NCBI RefSeq assembly: GCF_004339465.1
Contig: NZ_SMFY01000005.1
Span: 186,001-250,000, forward strand
Direction: 5' to 3'
Origin: Ancylobacter aquaticus
GTDB lineage: Bacteria; Pseudomonadota; Alphaproteobacteria; Rhizobiales; Xanthobacteraceae
DNA: 64,000 nt
The notes under the pieces are model-generated. The model worked only from the letters and a program-made list of their open reading frames with translations, ran no database searches and was not told the DNA's origin. Each line of letters starts with the position of its first letter. The first letter of the stretch is position 1. Of this stretch, positions 27,307 to 36,891 are shown one piece after another. The position numbers and the translations under genes were made by a program.

Positions 27307-28749
27307 ATGCCGCCCGGCGCGCCCTGGAAGATGGCGACACTGACGCTTGATCGCGTCAGCCCGGCGACACTCGCCGACCAGATCGCGCGTCATATCGAGT
27401 TTGCGATAGCAGAGGGCTCATTGCAGTCGGGTGGGCGTCTTCCATCGTGGCGCGATCTCGCTGGCCAGCTCGGCGTCGCGCGCGGTACGGTGCGGGCTGC
27501 CTACGAAAAGCTGATCGATCGCGGATTGCTGATCGCGGCCGGAGCGGCCGGAACCCGTGTCGCAGAGCACCTGCCTCCGACAATTGTGCCACCCTCGTCA
27601 GGCGGCGAGAGCCTGCTGCCGCAAGATTTCCATTTCCGCTCTACGCAGGCGCTCGTCTTTCAGATGGGCGTTCCGGCCCACGACGCCTTCCCGGCGACGT
27701 TGTGGGCTCGGCTGCATCGACAGGCTGTGCAGTCGACATCGCTGCAGACCGGCTATGGCGATCCGCGCGGCCTTCCCGAACTCAGGTCGGCGGTAGCATC
27801 GCACGTCGCCATAGCGCGCGGGATCGAGTGCTCGCCTGAACAGATCATCGTGACGACCGGCTTCCGGGGCGGCTTAGGGATCGCGTTGCGCGCCATCGGC
27901 GCGACGGGAAGGCAGGCGTGGGTTGAAGATCCCGGCTATCCCGTCACTCGCTACGCTCTCGAATTGGCAGGCGTCCATCCAGTCCCCGTGCCGGTGGACG
28001 GTGACGGCATGATCGTCGCGCGAGGCCGTGAGTTGGCGCCGCGCGCTGCGCTGGCGGTGGTCACGCCGGGCCAACAAGCTCCTAGCGGCGTCGCTTTGGC
28101 CGAACATCGCAGGCAGGAATTGCTTCAATGGGCGGAATCCTGCGGCGGCTGGATTGTCGAAGACGATTACCTGGCGGAACTGCATCTTGCAGGCCGATCG
28201 CCGAATGCTTTGGCTTCCGGAGGCGGTGTCGAGCGCGTCATCCATGTCGGAACTTTCAGCAAGACGATCGCGCCAATGGTGGGCGTCGGATTTCTCGTAG
28301 CGCCCCTGCCGCTTGCCCGCAGATTGATCGATGTGGCGACGTGGTTGGGCGGACCGCCCAACGCTGCCCTCCAGCTCGCCCTCTCGGCGTTCCTAAGCGA
28401 GGGTCATTACTTGCGCCATCTACGGCGGATGCGACGGCTTTACGGGCAGCGGCGGCAGTGCCTATTGGATACCCTGACGAGGCTCGGCATCGAGACAGCC
28501 GTTCCGGCGGCCCTGTCTGTCATGCTGCCGCTGCCGGACGATTTCGACGATCGGCGGCTCGCGCTGGAGGCCTGTGCCGTTGACCTCGGGCCCGCACCGC
28601 TGTCGCCCTGGTTCGCGGCGGATTCCCCACCCCGCTCGGGCCTACTTCTTGCCGTCGCTAATGTGCGCGAACGAAATATCGAGCAGGACTGTCGCCGCCT
28701 GCTGACTCTGATCAGCATACCTAAGGGAGTTTCAAAGGAACAAGTCTAA
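27307..28749 (+). CDS. MocR/PdxR-type regulator (GntR wHTH fused to aminotransferase fold)
   Basis: The 480-aa protein has an N-terminal GntR winged helix (LPSWRDLAGQLGVARGTVRA, residues 45-64) and a fold-type I aminotransferase domain with the PLP lysine in GTFSKTIAP (Lys319) and a carboxylate-side VEDDYLAELHL. Such regulators bind PLP or an amino compound. It starts in TAAATG, abutting the SDR stop, so it probably belongs to that operon and controls it. ATG 27331 is an alternative start. Confidence 0.88.
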   Translation: MPPGAPWKMATLTLDRVSPATLADQIARHIEFAIAEGSLQSGGRLPSWRDLAGQLGVARGTVRAAYEKLIDRGLLIAAGAAGTRVAEHLPPTIVPPSSGGESLLPQDFHFRSTQALVFQMGVPAHDAFPATLWARLHRQAVQSTSLQTGYGDPRGLPELRSAVASHVAIARGIECSPEQIIVTTGFRGGLGIALRAIGATGRQAWVEDPGYPVTRYALELAGVHPVPVPVDGDGMIVARGRELAPRAALAVVTPGQQAPSGVALAEHRRQELLQWAESCGGWIVEDDYLAELHLAGRSPNALASGGGVERVIHVGTFSKTIAPMVGVGFLVAPLPLARRLIDVATWLGGPPNAALQLALSAFLSEGHYLRHLRRMRRLYGQRRQCLLDTLTRLGIETAVPAALSVMLPLPDDFDDRRLALEACAVDLGPAPLSPWFAADSPPRSGLLLAVANVRERNIEQDCRRLLTLISIPKGVSKEQV

Positions 28750-28869
28750 TAATCAGAACGACGAAACGCGATAAACCTCCCCGCCCTATTTTTCTAAAAT
28801 GGAAGCATCATAAGGCGCGGACGACATACGGACCTCGATTATTGCACGCAGTTATGAATTATCGGGAGT

Positions 28870-29013
28870 CTACGGCCTACTTCAATAACAGGTGTTTTGC
28901 GGCTGACGGCGCTTTCCCGATGTGGCCGGCACTAACACAGTGCGGAATTGACCGATAATCCCTGCCGCATTGGCCGAATGGCCAGCAACGGCAGTCGAGG
29001 GTTTGTCGGCAGG
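28870..29013. repeat. Inverted repeat R4, right copy
   Basis: Bases 28870-28903 are the exact reverse complement of 23770-23803; similarity continues outward to about 29013. Together the two copies frame the lipase-to-MocR block. No transposase is recognisable beside either copy, so the nature of the element is unknown. Confidence 0.75.
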
Positions 29014-29250
29014 TTGGCCCTATGATGGGGGTGGGCGGGCTAGCACTTCGGCGAAGACGCATAGCGAGCAAGCGGCCGAGCGCCCATCGGGCGAAGGGCT
29101 CAACGGCTCAGCTGCGGTGCACGCCGAAATGCTTATACCCGAACTGCATTCACCCATTGTCGGGGGTGCCCACGGTGCAGGCGCCGCAGCGCGTGAGCCG
29201 TGAGCCACCACTCACGACCCTTTGCGCCCTCGAGCGGCATCTCATAGAGG

Positions 29251-29335
29251 TCCGCTTTGCGCCGCCATCTCGGCCATTGATTTGGTAACGGCCGCGGCCC
29301 AAAAGCCGACATTCGCGAGCTGGGGCACGTCGGCA
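29251..29335. repeat. Dispersed repeat R3, copy A
   Basis: In reverse complement this stretch resembles 54797-54881, including a shared core TTTGGGCCGCGGCCGTT. It lies among gene scraps between 28.75 and 29.8 kb. The minus-strand reading LANVGFWAAAVTKSMAEMAA matches LANVRIWAAAVARSMTEMAA of copy B, but no real gene is apparent. Confidence 0.55.
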
Positions 29336-29403
29336 CTTTCGCGCCAAGAGCGGACCTTCCGATCCATGCCGTATGTGGGCTCTTTTGACAGCCAGAATCG
29401 GCC

Positions 29404-29511
29404 CAGCCGGAAGAAATCGCCCCGGCCAATGTGTTCCTCGCCTCGGCGCAGTGCTCCAGCTACATCACCGGCGAAATCCTGCCGATCATTGGTGGCTATT
29501 CTGGCGGCTGA
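29404..29511 (+). pseudogene. C-terminal scrap of a short-chain dehydrogenase
   Basis: The reading QPEEIAPANVFLASAQCSSY followed by ITGEILPIIGGYSGG and stop is exactly the end of an SDR-family oxidoreductase (general pattern PEEIAxxxxFLAS...YITGxxLxVxGG). Nothing upstream in frame extends it. It is a fragment left by recombination. Confidence 0.75.
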
Positions 29512-29700
29512 GGGCTGGTGGCGCTGGGTGTGGTCACCATCCCGTGCTGTGCCCGGCAAGTGTGCTTCCGGTTGACCTGAATGGGGTGCTAGTTAAGCAG
29601 ATTGGATACGGCTGTGCTCGGCCAGACGTCGTGGCCTCAAATAATTTGACTGGATGTTATTCTAGTGGACGACGGCGATCACAGCAGACATGCACTAGTT

Positions 29701-29772
29701 TGGGACGAGGCACGCCGCGTAGCGGCGCTCAACAGTTATGAAATCCTCGACACTGCCCGCGAGGACGCATGA
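29701..29772 (+). pseudogene. N-terminal scrap of a GAF-domain signalling protein
   Basis: The frame reads WDEARRVAALNSYEILDTAR and then EDA and stop. ExxRLAALxxYxILDTxxE is the usual opening of GAF-domain histidine kinases and diguanylate cyclases. Only about 24 residues remain. Confidence 0.5.
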
Positions 29773-29806
29773 GGGCAAACGGCAGAAATTGTTCGCAAAC
29801 TACGAA

Positions 29807-32143
29807 CTAATTCACCGCTCGCAATGATCCTGAAGAAATCATCTCGTCAATCTTCGCCGCCAGCGTCACCATGGCGAAGGGCTTAGTGATCATCGCCATG
29901 TTGGTGCCGAGAAAGCCAGACCGGATCGCCGCGTTCTCTGCGTAACCCGTCAGGAATAGGATCGGTAGGTCGGGGCGATAAGACCGCGCGACTTCGGCCA
30001 ACTGGCGGCCGTTCATGCCGGGCAGTCCGACATCGGAAATCATCAGGTGAATGGCGCGGTTGGAGGAGAGCTCGCGTATCGCCGCGTGCGCTTCCGAAGC
30101 CTCAACCGGGAGGTAGCCGAGTTCCTTCAATATGTCGGCGACCAGCAAGCGCACCGAATCATCATCTTCCACCAGCAGAACGGTCTGGCCGGCACCGGAC
30201 CGAGCGGCATCCTGCTCATCTGAAACTGGCGCCTCCGATGAATCCGCGACGGGAAGATATAGCTCGACCGTCGTGCCTTCGGCCGGCTTACTGGTGATCT
30301 CGACATGGCCGTTACTTTGGCGGGCGAAGCCATAGACCATCGACAAACCGAGGCCGGTTCCCTGCCCTACCGGCTTAGTCGTGAAGAACGGCTCGAACAC
30401 CTTCGTCAGCACCTCCGGCGTCATGCCGACGCCGGTATCGCCCACGGTGATGACAACGTAGCGACCCGGTTTAACCTCCGGCGTGGCCACGATATCGACC
30501 TCGCCTAGCACGACCTGGCGGGTACGCAAGGTGAGCTGGCCACCATTAGGCATCGCGTCGCGCGCATTGATGACGAGGTTGAGTATCGCGCTCTCCAACT
30601 GGTTGGCATCGGCGGCCCCAAGCGGAAGGCTCTCGTCGAAAGCGAAATCCAGCTGGATGGTCTCACCGAGCGTGCGGCTCAACAGATCTTGCAGCGACCC
30701 GACCAGCAGATTGATGTCGACCGGCCTCGAATCCAGCGACTGCCGACGAGAGAACGCCAGCAGGCGATGCGTCAGCGCCGCGGCGCGCTGGGCAGATACC
30801 GAGGCGGCGTCCATGAACCTGTCAAGATCGGTGAAGCGGCCGGAGGCGATGCGGCGTTTCATGACGTCGATGGCGCCGATCACGCCGGTCAACATGTTAT
30901 TGAAATCGTGCGCGATGCCGCCGGTGAGCTGGCCAACCGCCTCCATCTTCTGCGATTGGCGCAGCGCTTCCTCGGTGCGTTGCAGCAACAATTCAGCCTC
31001 CCGCTCGGCGGTGATGTCGCGCCCCACCGCCTGAAGCAGATTGTCGGCCGTGGCCGCGCTCCATTCGATCCAGCGGGAGCCGCCTTCGCGAGCACGCAGC
31101 TGCAGGGCGAAAAGCTGCGGCAGCGTGTCTTCGCTCAGCGTATCGAGGATGCTCGCAAAGCGGCTGCGATCTTCTGGCACGATGAACTCGAGGAAGTTGG
31201 CCCCGGCTAGCTCATCCGCCTCCCAGCCCAGAATGCGCGTCCAAGCCGGGTTGGTGGCATTGATAACGCCGTCGAGGCGGGCGACCACCATGATGTCGGT
31301 CGACAGGCGCCACATTCGGTCGCGGTCGGCGGTGCGCTCGGCCACGCGCTGTTCCAGCGTGAGGTTGAGGCTGCGCAGCTCCGCCTCGGCCGCCTTGCGC
31401 TCATTGATATTGCGCAGGATCGCAGTGACGAAATAGCGAGAGTCGCTGGTCCAGCGCGACGCGGTCAGTTCGAGATAGCTGGTGGAGCCATCTTTGCGGC
31501 GGGCGACCACTTCGACCGGCCGTGTCAACGGCGCGCCGCGAAGAACCCGCTCCCACGCCGTGCGCCAATCGTGCTGGTCTTCCAGCAGGGTCGACAAGGT
31601 CGCACCGACCAGTTCGTCCGCCGAATGCCCGAACTGCAGGGCGGCGGAGGGATTAGCAAGCTGCACCACCCCATCGGCGTCCAACGTCAGGATGGCGTCG
31701 AGGGCGCTGTCAACGACGGCGTGGTAGCGCGCGTTCTGGCGCTGCCGCAGCACCCGCTCGCGGTTCGCGCTGGGGGTGACGTCGACGATCTGCACCAGAC
31801 AGAACGCATGCGGCTTCTCGCCGAGCGCGCGGATCGAGGTGTTGTGGATCAGCTCGATGCCCGCGCGGGTGCGCAACGGGAACACCTGGGAATGCAGGGA
31901 ATGGGTCAACAGGCTGGCGGCGCCCGATATAAACGCTTCAGTAAGTGCCGAATGAAAGCGCGGGGGTATGTCCGGAAACAGCTCTTCAAACGTCCTACCG
32001 ACGCACTCGGCAGCCGACTTGCGGGTCGCCATCGCGATCCAGTCGTTCCAGACAGTTATGCGCTTCTCGCGGTCGACAACGATGACGCCGCTGTCCAGTC
32101 CATCGAGCACGATACTCGCGAGATCACCGTCAGACAGGGGCAT
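29807..32143 (-). CDS. PAS-domain hybrid histidine kinase with C-terminal receiver
   Basis: The 778-aa protein has no obvious membrane segment. Three PAS units lie at about 8-125, 135-250 and 275-385, a HisKA domain with GGIAHDFNN (His412), a HATPase with [16 protein letters not shown] and [10 protein letters not shown], and a receiver domain with Asp704 in [10 protein letters not shown]. It would sense a cytoplasmic signal and pass phosphate His to Asp internally or to a partner. It is the last gene of the chemosensory operon, starting 14 bp inside the CheC gene, so it probably feeds into or reads out from that pathway. Confidence 0.9.
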   Translation of the reverse strand: MPLSDGDLASIVLDGLDSGVIVVDREKRITVWNDWIAMATRKSAAECVGRTFEELFPDIPPRFHSALTEAFISGAASLLTHSLHSQVFPLRTRAGIELIHNTSIRALGEKPHAFCLVQIVDVTPSANRERVLRQRQNARYHAVVDSALDAILTLDADGVVQLANPSAALQFGHSADELVGATLSTLLEDQHDWRTAWERVLRGAPLTRPVEVVARRKDGSTSYLELTASRWTSDSRYFVTAILRNINERKAAEAELRSLNLTLEQRVAERTADRDRMWRLSTDIMVVARLDGVINATNPAWTRILGWEADELAGANFLEFIVPEDRSRFASILDTLSEDTLPQLFALQLRAREGGSRWIEWSAATADNLLQAVGRDITAEREAELLLQRTEEALRQSQKMEAVGQLTGGIAHDFNNMLTGVIGAIDVMKRRIASGRFTDLDRFMDAASVSAQRAAALTHRLLAFSRRQSLDSRPVDINLLVGSLQDLLSRTLGETIQLDFAFDESLPLGAADANQLESAILNLVINARDAMPNGGQLTLRTRQVVLGEVDIVATPEVKPGRYVVITVGDTGVGMTPEVLTKVFEPFFTTKPVGQGTGLGLSMVYGFARQSNGHVEITSKPAEGTTVELYLPVADSSEAPVSDEQDAARSGAGQTVLLVEDDDSVRLLVADILKELGYLPVEASEAHAAIRELSSNRAIHLMISDVGLPGMNGRQLAEVARSYRPDLPILFLTGYAENAAIRSGFLGTNMAMITKPFAMVTLAAKIDEMISSGSLRAVN

Positions 32144-32792
32144 TTAACTCAGGCGCCATTCCGCCCGCCGTACGCTCGATGAATTCGTCGAGAAGACCTT
32201 GCAGGGCCTCCAGCGAGGGCATGTCCATCAACATCGCGATATAGCCGCGTATGTCGCGCTCTCGCACCGCGAAGTTGATGTAGAGAAACAGTACGACGTC
32301 ACCGTCTTCCGGTGGCGGCGCTAGATTGAACAGATCTTTGCCTTGACCGCGAAGAATCTCGGGCAACGACATCTTCAGGCTGCGGTGCAGCATGTTCGCG
32401 ATCGTGGCAAGACAACCGTTCAGGATTATGTTGCCGGTTTCGGCAAGCGCTTCCTGTTCGAGCTCGATGATATCCTCAAGAGGAAGTACGCCGCCGGTGA
32501 CGGCCCGCACCAGTTCAAGGCTGTTGATTTCCGGGAAAATCAGTAGGGCGCGGCCGGTGATGTCGCCCTCAAAGATCTGATGAACCGCGACAAGACCCTT
32601 GTCTTCGCTGGCTCCCAGAATTTCTATGGCATCGGCACGGCTCACCAGGCTGACCCGAGGTACAGAGAGCAGAACCTGCTGGTTCACTAGCTCGCGCAGG
32701 CTGGCGGCGGCCCGGCTGACGCCGATATTGACGAGTTCGGTCAGTGCGTCGATCTGCAATTCACTAAGGGCAAGGCGGCTCTGATCGCTCAC
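32130..32792 (-). CDS. cheC: CheC-like chemotaxis phosphatase
   Basis: The 220-aa protein has two CheC-type motifs: ELVNIGVSRAAASL near residue 19 and LAETGNIILNGCLATIANML near 115, each with the Glu and Asn that dephosphorylate CheY-P. ILRGQGKDLFNLAPPPEDGD lies between the second motif and the C-terminus. CheC family proteins reset the response regulator. It overlaps the upstream CheY gene by 4 bp, which makes that CheY its likely target. Confidence 0.82.
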   Translation of the reverse strand: MSDQSRLALSELQIDALTELVNIGVSRAAASLRELVNQQVLLSVPRVSLVSRADAIEILGASEDKGLVAVHQIFEGDITGRALLIFPEINSLELVRAVTGGVLPLEDIIELEQEALAETGNIILNGCLATIANMLHRSLKMSLPEILRGQGKDLFNLAPPPEDGDVVLFLYINFAVRERDIRGYIAMLMDMPSLEALQGLLDEFIERTAGGMAPELNAPV

Positions 32793-33166
32793 GACTGTCC
32801 CTTGGATTGCTGAACCTGAGTAAGAAATTGGCCGAGCGCCTGTTCCGTCAAGGGCTTGGGCAAAAAGATCGCGCCGACGTCATGGGCCTGGTTGACGATC
32901 TCGTTCTGGTGATTGGCGGAGATGATCGCCAATGCGATGCCTGGGGCAAGGGCGCGCAGTTCGGCAGCCAGTTCAAGGCCGTCACGGCCGGGCATATTGA
33001 AGTCCAGAAGGGCGATGTCGAAGTGCTGCTGACGCGCAAGCGCAATTGCGTCATCGGCGTTGGGCGCTTCGACGCGGGTCCAGTCGGGATGGAGATTATT
33101 CATCGCCTTGGTGATCGCCATGCGGGCGAGCTTGCTGTCATCGACGATGAGTACTTGGAACGGCAT
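32789..33166 (-). CDS. cheY: Single-domain response regulator, CheY-like
   Basis: The 125-aa receiver domain has the acidic pair Asp9-Asp10 (LIVDDSKL), phospho-acceptor Asp55 in LLDFNMPGRDG, a conserved Ser in AIISANH and Lys104 in LPKPL. It has no output domain. It overlaps the CheC gene by 4 bp and follows the STAS-like gene after 50 bp. Confidence 0.88.
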   Translation of the reverse strand: MPFQVLIVDDSKLARMAITKAMNNLHPDWTRVEAPNADDAIALARQQHFDIALLDFNMPGRDGLELAAELRALAPGIALAIISANHQNEIVNQAHDVGAIFLPKPLTEQALGQFLTQVQQSKGQS

Positions 33167-33216
33167 CGATAGGAGACTCCGGCGGCGGCTGCGCCACGGT
33201 GGTGCTTAATACGCCT

Positions 33217-33489
33217 CTATGCCTTAAACAGCGCGGTTTCGCCAGCATACCGTGGGCTGACAAGCGGCGCGATATGCTGGTTTAGGAAGTCGCCTAATGG
33301 GGCACCATCGATAGCCGGCCGGACTTTGAGCAAAAGCTGGACGATGGCGGTGTGCGCGCCCTCGCATTGATGCCAGTCCACGCGCGGTTCTGGCGCCGCC
33401 AGCAGGTAGCGCAGCAGCGGCTCGGCGTCTTCGACGCCGCAGACGCCCGCGATATGGATAATGCCGTCTGCACCCAATCGCACCGTCAT
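33217..33489 (-). CDS. Small STAS-like protein of the chemosensory operon
   Basis: The 90-aa product (MTVRLGADGIIHIAGVCGVE...) has the size and alternating strand-helix pattern of a STAS/anti-sigma-antagonist domain, with DWHQCEGAHTAIVQLLLKVR where the phosphorylatable helix would be. A serine at the usual site is not obvious (Thr48 is nearby). It overlaps cheA by 4 bp, so a role coupled to the kinase is likely. The assignment is by fold impression only. Confidence 0.6.
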   Translation of the reverse strand: MTVRLGADGIIHIAGVCGVEDAEPLLRYLLAAPEPRVDWHQCEGAHTAIVQLLLKVRPAIDGAPLGDFLNQHIAPLVSPRYAGETALFKA

Positions 33490-35669
33490 AACTGAAGCTC
33501 ATGAAGATCGAGAACCAGTAGCACGCGGCCGTCGCCCAGCAGCGTCGTTCCGGCGCAAGGGAGGCCGGCAAGCAGCCCCTCCATTGGTCGCAGCATCACA
33601 TCCATGCGCTCCCCCAGCCGTTCGACTTCCAAGCCACAATATTCACCGGCGATAGTGACGATGACCACCAGCGCGTCGGCGGATGAGGTCGAGGCAGTAG
33701 AGGCGTCGATAGCACTCGAGAGATCGAGCAGCGGAACGGTGCGGTTGCGCCAAGTGAAAGCCTGTGCCGCGCCGATATTGGAGATCGCGGCGCGCGGAAT
33801 GCGAGCGGTCTCGATCACCGTATCGAGCGGTATGCCGAGCACCTGTCCGCCAGCTTCCACCGTCATGACGTCGGTCTTCATGATGGTGAAGGGCAGCGTC
33901 ATGCGGACCAGCGAGCCGTGCTCCGGCCGGCTGTGCAGACTGACCCGGCCGCCCAGCCGTTGCACCGCCACGCGCACCGCGTCCATTCCGACACCGCGCC
34001 CGGAGTAGCCCGTCACCTCGCTGCGGGTAGAGAAGCCCGGCGCGAAGATGAGGTCGGCGGCCGCTTCTTCGCTCATGGCGGCAATGGCCGCCGCGCTCGC
34101 GACACCGCGCTCGGTGGCGACGCTGCGGACGCGAGCAGTGTCAATGCCGCGCCCATCATCCTCGACCTCGACAGCGAGATGATCGCCATCGCGCCGGGCG
34201 CGCAGGATGACCACGCCGGTCGGGGGTTTTCCAGCTTCCGCGCGCGCGCCGGGGACCTCGATGCCATGGTCGGCGGCGTTGCGGAGAACGTGCAGCAATG
34301 GCTCGAACAGCGCCTCGACGATGGTCTTGTCAGCCTCGGTCTCCTCGCCTTCGATGACCAGCCGCATCGGTTTGCCGAGCTTGTCGGACATGTCGCGAAC
34401 GAGGCGCGGAAAGCGCTGGAACACATGGCGAAGCGGCAGCACGCGGATGTTGAGGACGGCGTGTTGCAGCTCGCTGACCAATCGGTCGAGCGAGCCATAC
34501 TGCGCTTTCAGCATCGTCCCGAGGCTCTCGGTGTCGCCACGATCTGCCATGGCGGCTGCATGGCCGATGGCGTGTTTCAGCACGGTCAGTTCGCCGGTGA
34601 GCCGGACCAGCGCGTCTATACGCTCGACGTTGACGCGCAGCGAGCGCGCGGCGAGATCCTGTGCCGACGGCTCGGACGCTCTTGCCTCCTCCGCCGCGTT
34701 GTCGGCGGGGGCGGCAGCACCTGAGCGCAAGGTGTCGACGAGCGCCTCAACGCCGGCATCGCTGGCGGCCAAGTGCTCGATATGCCGGGCATCGGCGTCG
34801 CGGCCCTCAGCGCGTCGTACATTGATGGCGGTGTTGAGGGCGGCGGCCTTCCGGCCGTCAAAGCCTTCGCCCTGCGGGCCTTGCAGTAGGGCGATCTGCG
34901 CCTCGATCAGCTGCGCTGCCGGCGACAAAGTGGCGACGACAGGCCCCGCTAGTTCGCGCCATTCGAACTGGCCGGCGACATCGGCGAAGGCCGGCGCCAG
35001 GCTCGACACCTGCTCGGAACTAATGGCGAAGATGAGGAGATGACAGGCGAACGGATCGATCTCCGCCGGTGGTACGGCTGGGCCTGTCGGCACCAAATCG
35101 ACGGCGAGCAGGCCCGACAGGTCGCGGATGCGGACGAGCGGATCATCGCCGCGAAAGAAGCTACCCTCATCGGGCTGATGGCACAGCGCTGAACGGGCCG
35201 CCGCGCGCACATCGGGCTTCGCCACCGAGAGCGCGTCCAGCCACGCATCGAGATTGGCAGCTACCTCGGGCGACGCCTTCGCTGGCGTCGGTGCCCCCGG
35301 CTCGAATAGCGCGACTACCGCATCGGCGCCGCTGTCGGCGTCTGCCGGCGGTTCGCCGGTCTGCTCGATGACTTCAAGCCATTGCACCACCTGGTCGAGG
35401 CAGGACAGGCAATGGCTGATGAGTTCGTTAGTGATCGGCAGCGAGCCGCCACGCGCTTCGGACAATGAGTCCTCGGCGACGTGCAGGGCTCTCGCCATCG
35501 CCGCGAAATCGATGATGCCGGCCGAGCCCTTGAGCGTATGGAAGGCACGGAACGCGCCGTCGATGGCGGCGGCATCCTTTGGCCGTTCTTCGGCGGCCAG
35601 CAGGTCGGCGGTGCCCTGTTCGACGAGTTCGCGGGCCTCGATGAGGAACTGTTCGATGAACTCGTTCAT
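33486..35669 (-). CDS. cheA: Chemotaxis histidine kinase CheA
   Basis: Start 35669 overlaps the upstream gene by 4 bp, giving 727 aa. The HPt domain has AFHTLKGSAG with phosphorylated His44. A long linker of about 220 residues follows, then the dimerisation helix pair, the ATPase with HVLRNAADHGIEV, VEDDGRGID and GYSGRGVGMDAV, and a C-terminal CheW-like domain (SAIDASTAST, LLVLDLHELQL). No receiver is attached. It phosphorylates the CheB, CheY and other receivers of this operon under control of the soluble receptor. Confidence 0.92.
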   Translation of the reverse strand: MNEFIEQFLIEARELVEQGTADLLAAEERPKDAAAIDGAFRAFHTLKGSAGIIDFAAMARALHVAEDSLSEARGGSLPITNELISHCLSCLDQVVQWLEVIEQTGEPPADADSGADAVVALFEPGAPTPAKASPEVAANLDAWLDALSVAKPDVRAAARSALCHQPDEGSFFRGDDPLVRIRDLSGLLAVDLVPTGPAVPPAEIDPFACHLLIFAISSEQVSSLAPAFADVAGQFEWRELAGPVVATLSPAAQLIEAQIALLQGPQGEGFDGRKAAALNTAINVRRAEGRDADARHIEHLAASDAGVEALVDTLRSGAAAPADNAAEEARASEPSAQDLAARSLRVNVERIDALVRLTGELTVLKHAIGHAAAMADRGDTESLGTMLKAQYGSLDRLVSELQHAVLNIRVLPLRHVFQRFPRLVRDMSDKLGKPMRLVIEGEETEADKTIVEALFEPLLHVLRNAADHGIEVPGARAEAGKPPTGVVILRARRDGDHLAVEVEDDGRGIDTARVRSVATERGVASAAAIAAMSEEAAADLIFAPGFSTRSEVTGYSGRGVGMDAVRVAVQRLGGRVSLHSRPEHGSLVRMTLPFTIMKTDVMTVEAGGQVLGIPLDTVIETARIPRAAISNIGAAQAFTWRNRTVPLLDLSSAIDASTASTSSADALVVIVTIAGEYCGLEVERLGERMDVMLRPMEGLLAGLPCAGTTLLGDGRVLLVLDLHELQL

Positions 35670-36055
35670 GCCGATATCCCGCACATCAGGCGGACGTATT
35701 GCACCAGCACATCCTGTGCGAGCGGCTTCACCAGATAGAAGTTCGCCCCCGCCGCACGCGCCGCGTCCAAATCCTGCGGCGCGGCCTCGGTGCTGGTGAC
35801 GAGCGCCGGAATCGCGACGATTGGCGAGCCTTGGCGGCGCAGCGTCTTCAGGAACGTCATGCCGTCCATGCGCGGCATGTTCACGTCGACGATGACGAGG
35901 TCGACCGGCTCCAGCAGCAGCTTCTCGATCGCCTCGAGCCCGTTTAGTGCCTCTTCGACGGTGAAGCCGGCGGCCTCGAGCGCCTGCCGGTAATAGAGCC
36001 GGATCAGGCTGGCATCGTCGACGACCAGAATGCGCTTGCCTGTCACGTCAGCCAT
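35666..36055 (-). CDS. Single-domain response regulator
   Basis: The 129-aa receiver (MADVTGKRILVVDDASLIRL) has phospho-acceptor Asp57 in VIVDVNMPRMDG, Thr in LVTSTEA and Lys in LVKPLAQD. Its ATG lies inside the end of cheR (8-bp overlap) and its stop overlaps cheA. It is the second stand-alone receiver of the operon and differs from the CheY at 32789-33166, so phosphate from CheA may be split between two outputs. Confidence 0.87.
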   Translation of the reverse strand: MADVTGKRILVVDDASLIRLYYRQALEAAGFTVEEALNGLEAIEKLLLEPVDLVIVDVNMPRMDGMTFLKTLRRQGSPIVAIPALVTSTEAAPQDLDAARAAGANFYLVKPLAQDVLVQYVRLMCGISA

Positions 36056-36881
36056 CCGCCCGCTCCATCGGCCGCTGATAGACGATAGCGTCGGAGTATC
36101 GGCAGACATCGAATAGCGGCGATATCCGGCTCATGGACTCGCTGTGGCCAAGACAAATAAAACCGCCCGGAAGCAGGTTTTCATAAAGGTTCTCCGCCGC
36201 AGTACGCCGGGATGCATCATCGAAATAGATGAGCACGTTGCGGCAGAAAATAACATCGAAAGCGCCATGAGCGCGCGTCTCCGCAGCCTCGACCAGATTG
36301 ACCGGGGAGAAGCTGATCGACTGCCGCAAATCATCGATCAGGCGCCAATGCTCAGCGTCAGTCTGCTCGAAATATTTGGCGATGAGATCGGCCGATAGCC
36401 GCATTAGGGCGCGGCGCCCGAACAGGCCGGCGCGGGCCGCGTCCAGCACGCGGGTATCGATGTCGGATCCCAGAATTTCGATCTCATAGGCATCGGCCTG
36501 CGGCCAGTTCTCCAGCAGCCAGATCGCGATGGAATAGGGTTCTTCGCCCGTCGAACACGGCACCGACCAAATTCTGATGGTCTTGTTCGCACGCGGGCGC
36601 AAAATGCGCCGGGGCAGCAAATCCGCGCTCAGGCACTGGAGCTGGTGGTCCTCGCGATAGAAATAGGTCTCGTTAACGGTGAAGGCGTTGATGAACTGTT
36701 CGACCTCGCCGCGCACATCGCTGCGCAGCCGGGCGAAATAGCTGGCGAACGAGGTCGAGCCGGTGGCGAGCATGCGGTCCGCCATGCGGCGCTCGACGTA
36801 ATATCGCTTGGCTTCGGTGAAAACCATTCCGGTGCGGCGATAGATGAACTCGCACAGGCGCCGGAACTCATCCTCGTTCAC
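36048..36881 (-). CDS. cheR: Chemotaxis protein methyltransferase CheR
   Basis: The 277-aa protein has the N-terminal helical domain (FRRLCEFIYRRTGMVFTEAK) and the SAM-binding motif IRIWSVPCSTGEEPYSIAIW, then FDVIFCRNVLIYFDD, all diagnostic of CheR. It methylates glutamates of the receptor using SAM. No TPR extension is present. It lies 10 bp downstream of the HEAT gene. Confidence 0.92.
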   Translation of the reverse strand: MNEDEFRRLCEFIYRRTGMVFTEAKRYYVERRMADRMLATGSTSFASYFARLRSDVRGEVEQFINAFTVNETYFYREDHQLQCLSADLLPRRILRPRANKTIRIWSVPCSTGEEPYSIAIWLLENWPQADAYEIEILGSDIDTRVLDAARAGLFGRRALMRLSADLIAKYFEQTDAEHWRLIDDLRQSISFSPVNLVEAAETRAHGAFDVIFCRNVLIYFDDASRRTAAENLYENLLPGGFICLGHSESMSRISPLFDVCRYSDAIVYQRPMERADG

Positions 36882-36891
36882 GCCGCGCGCC

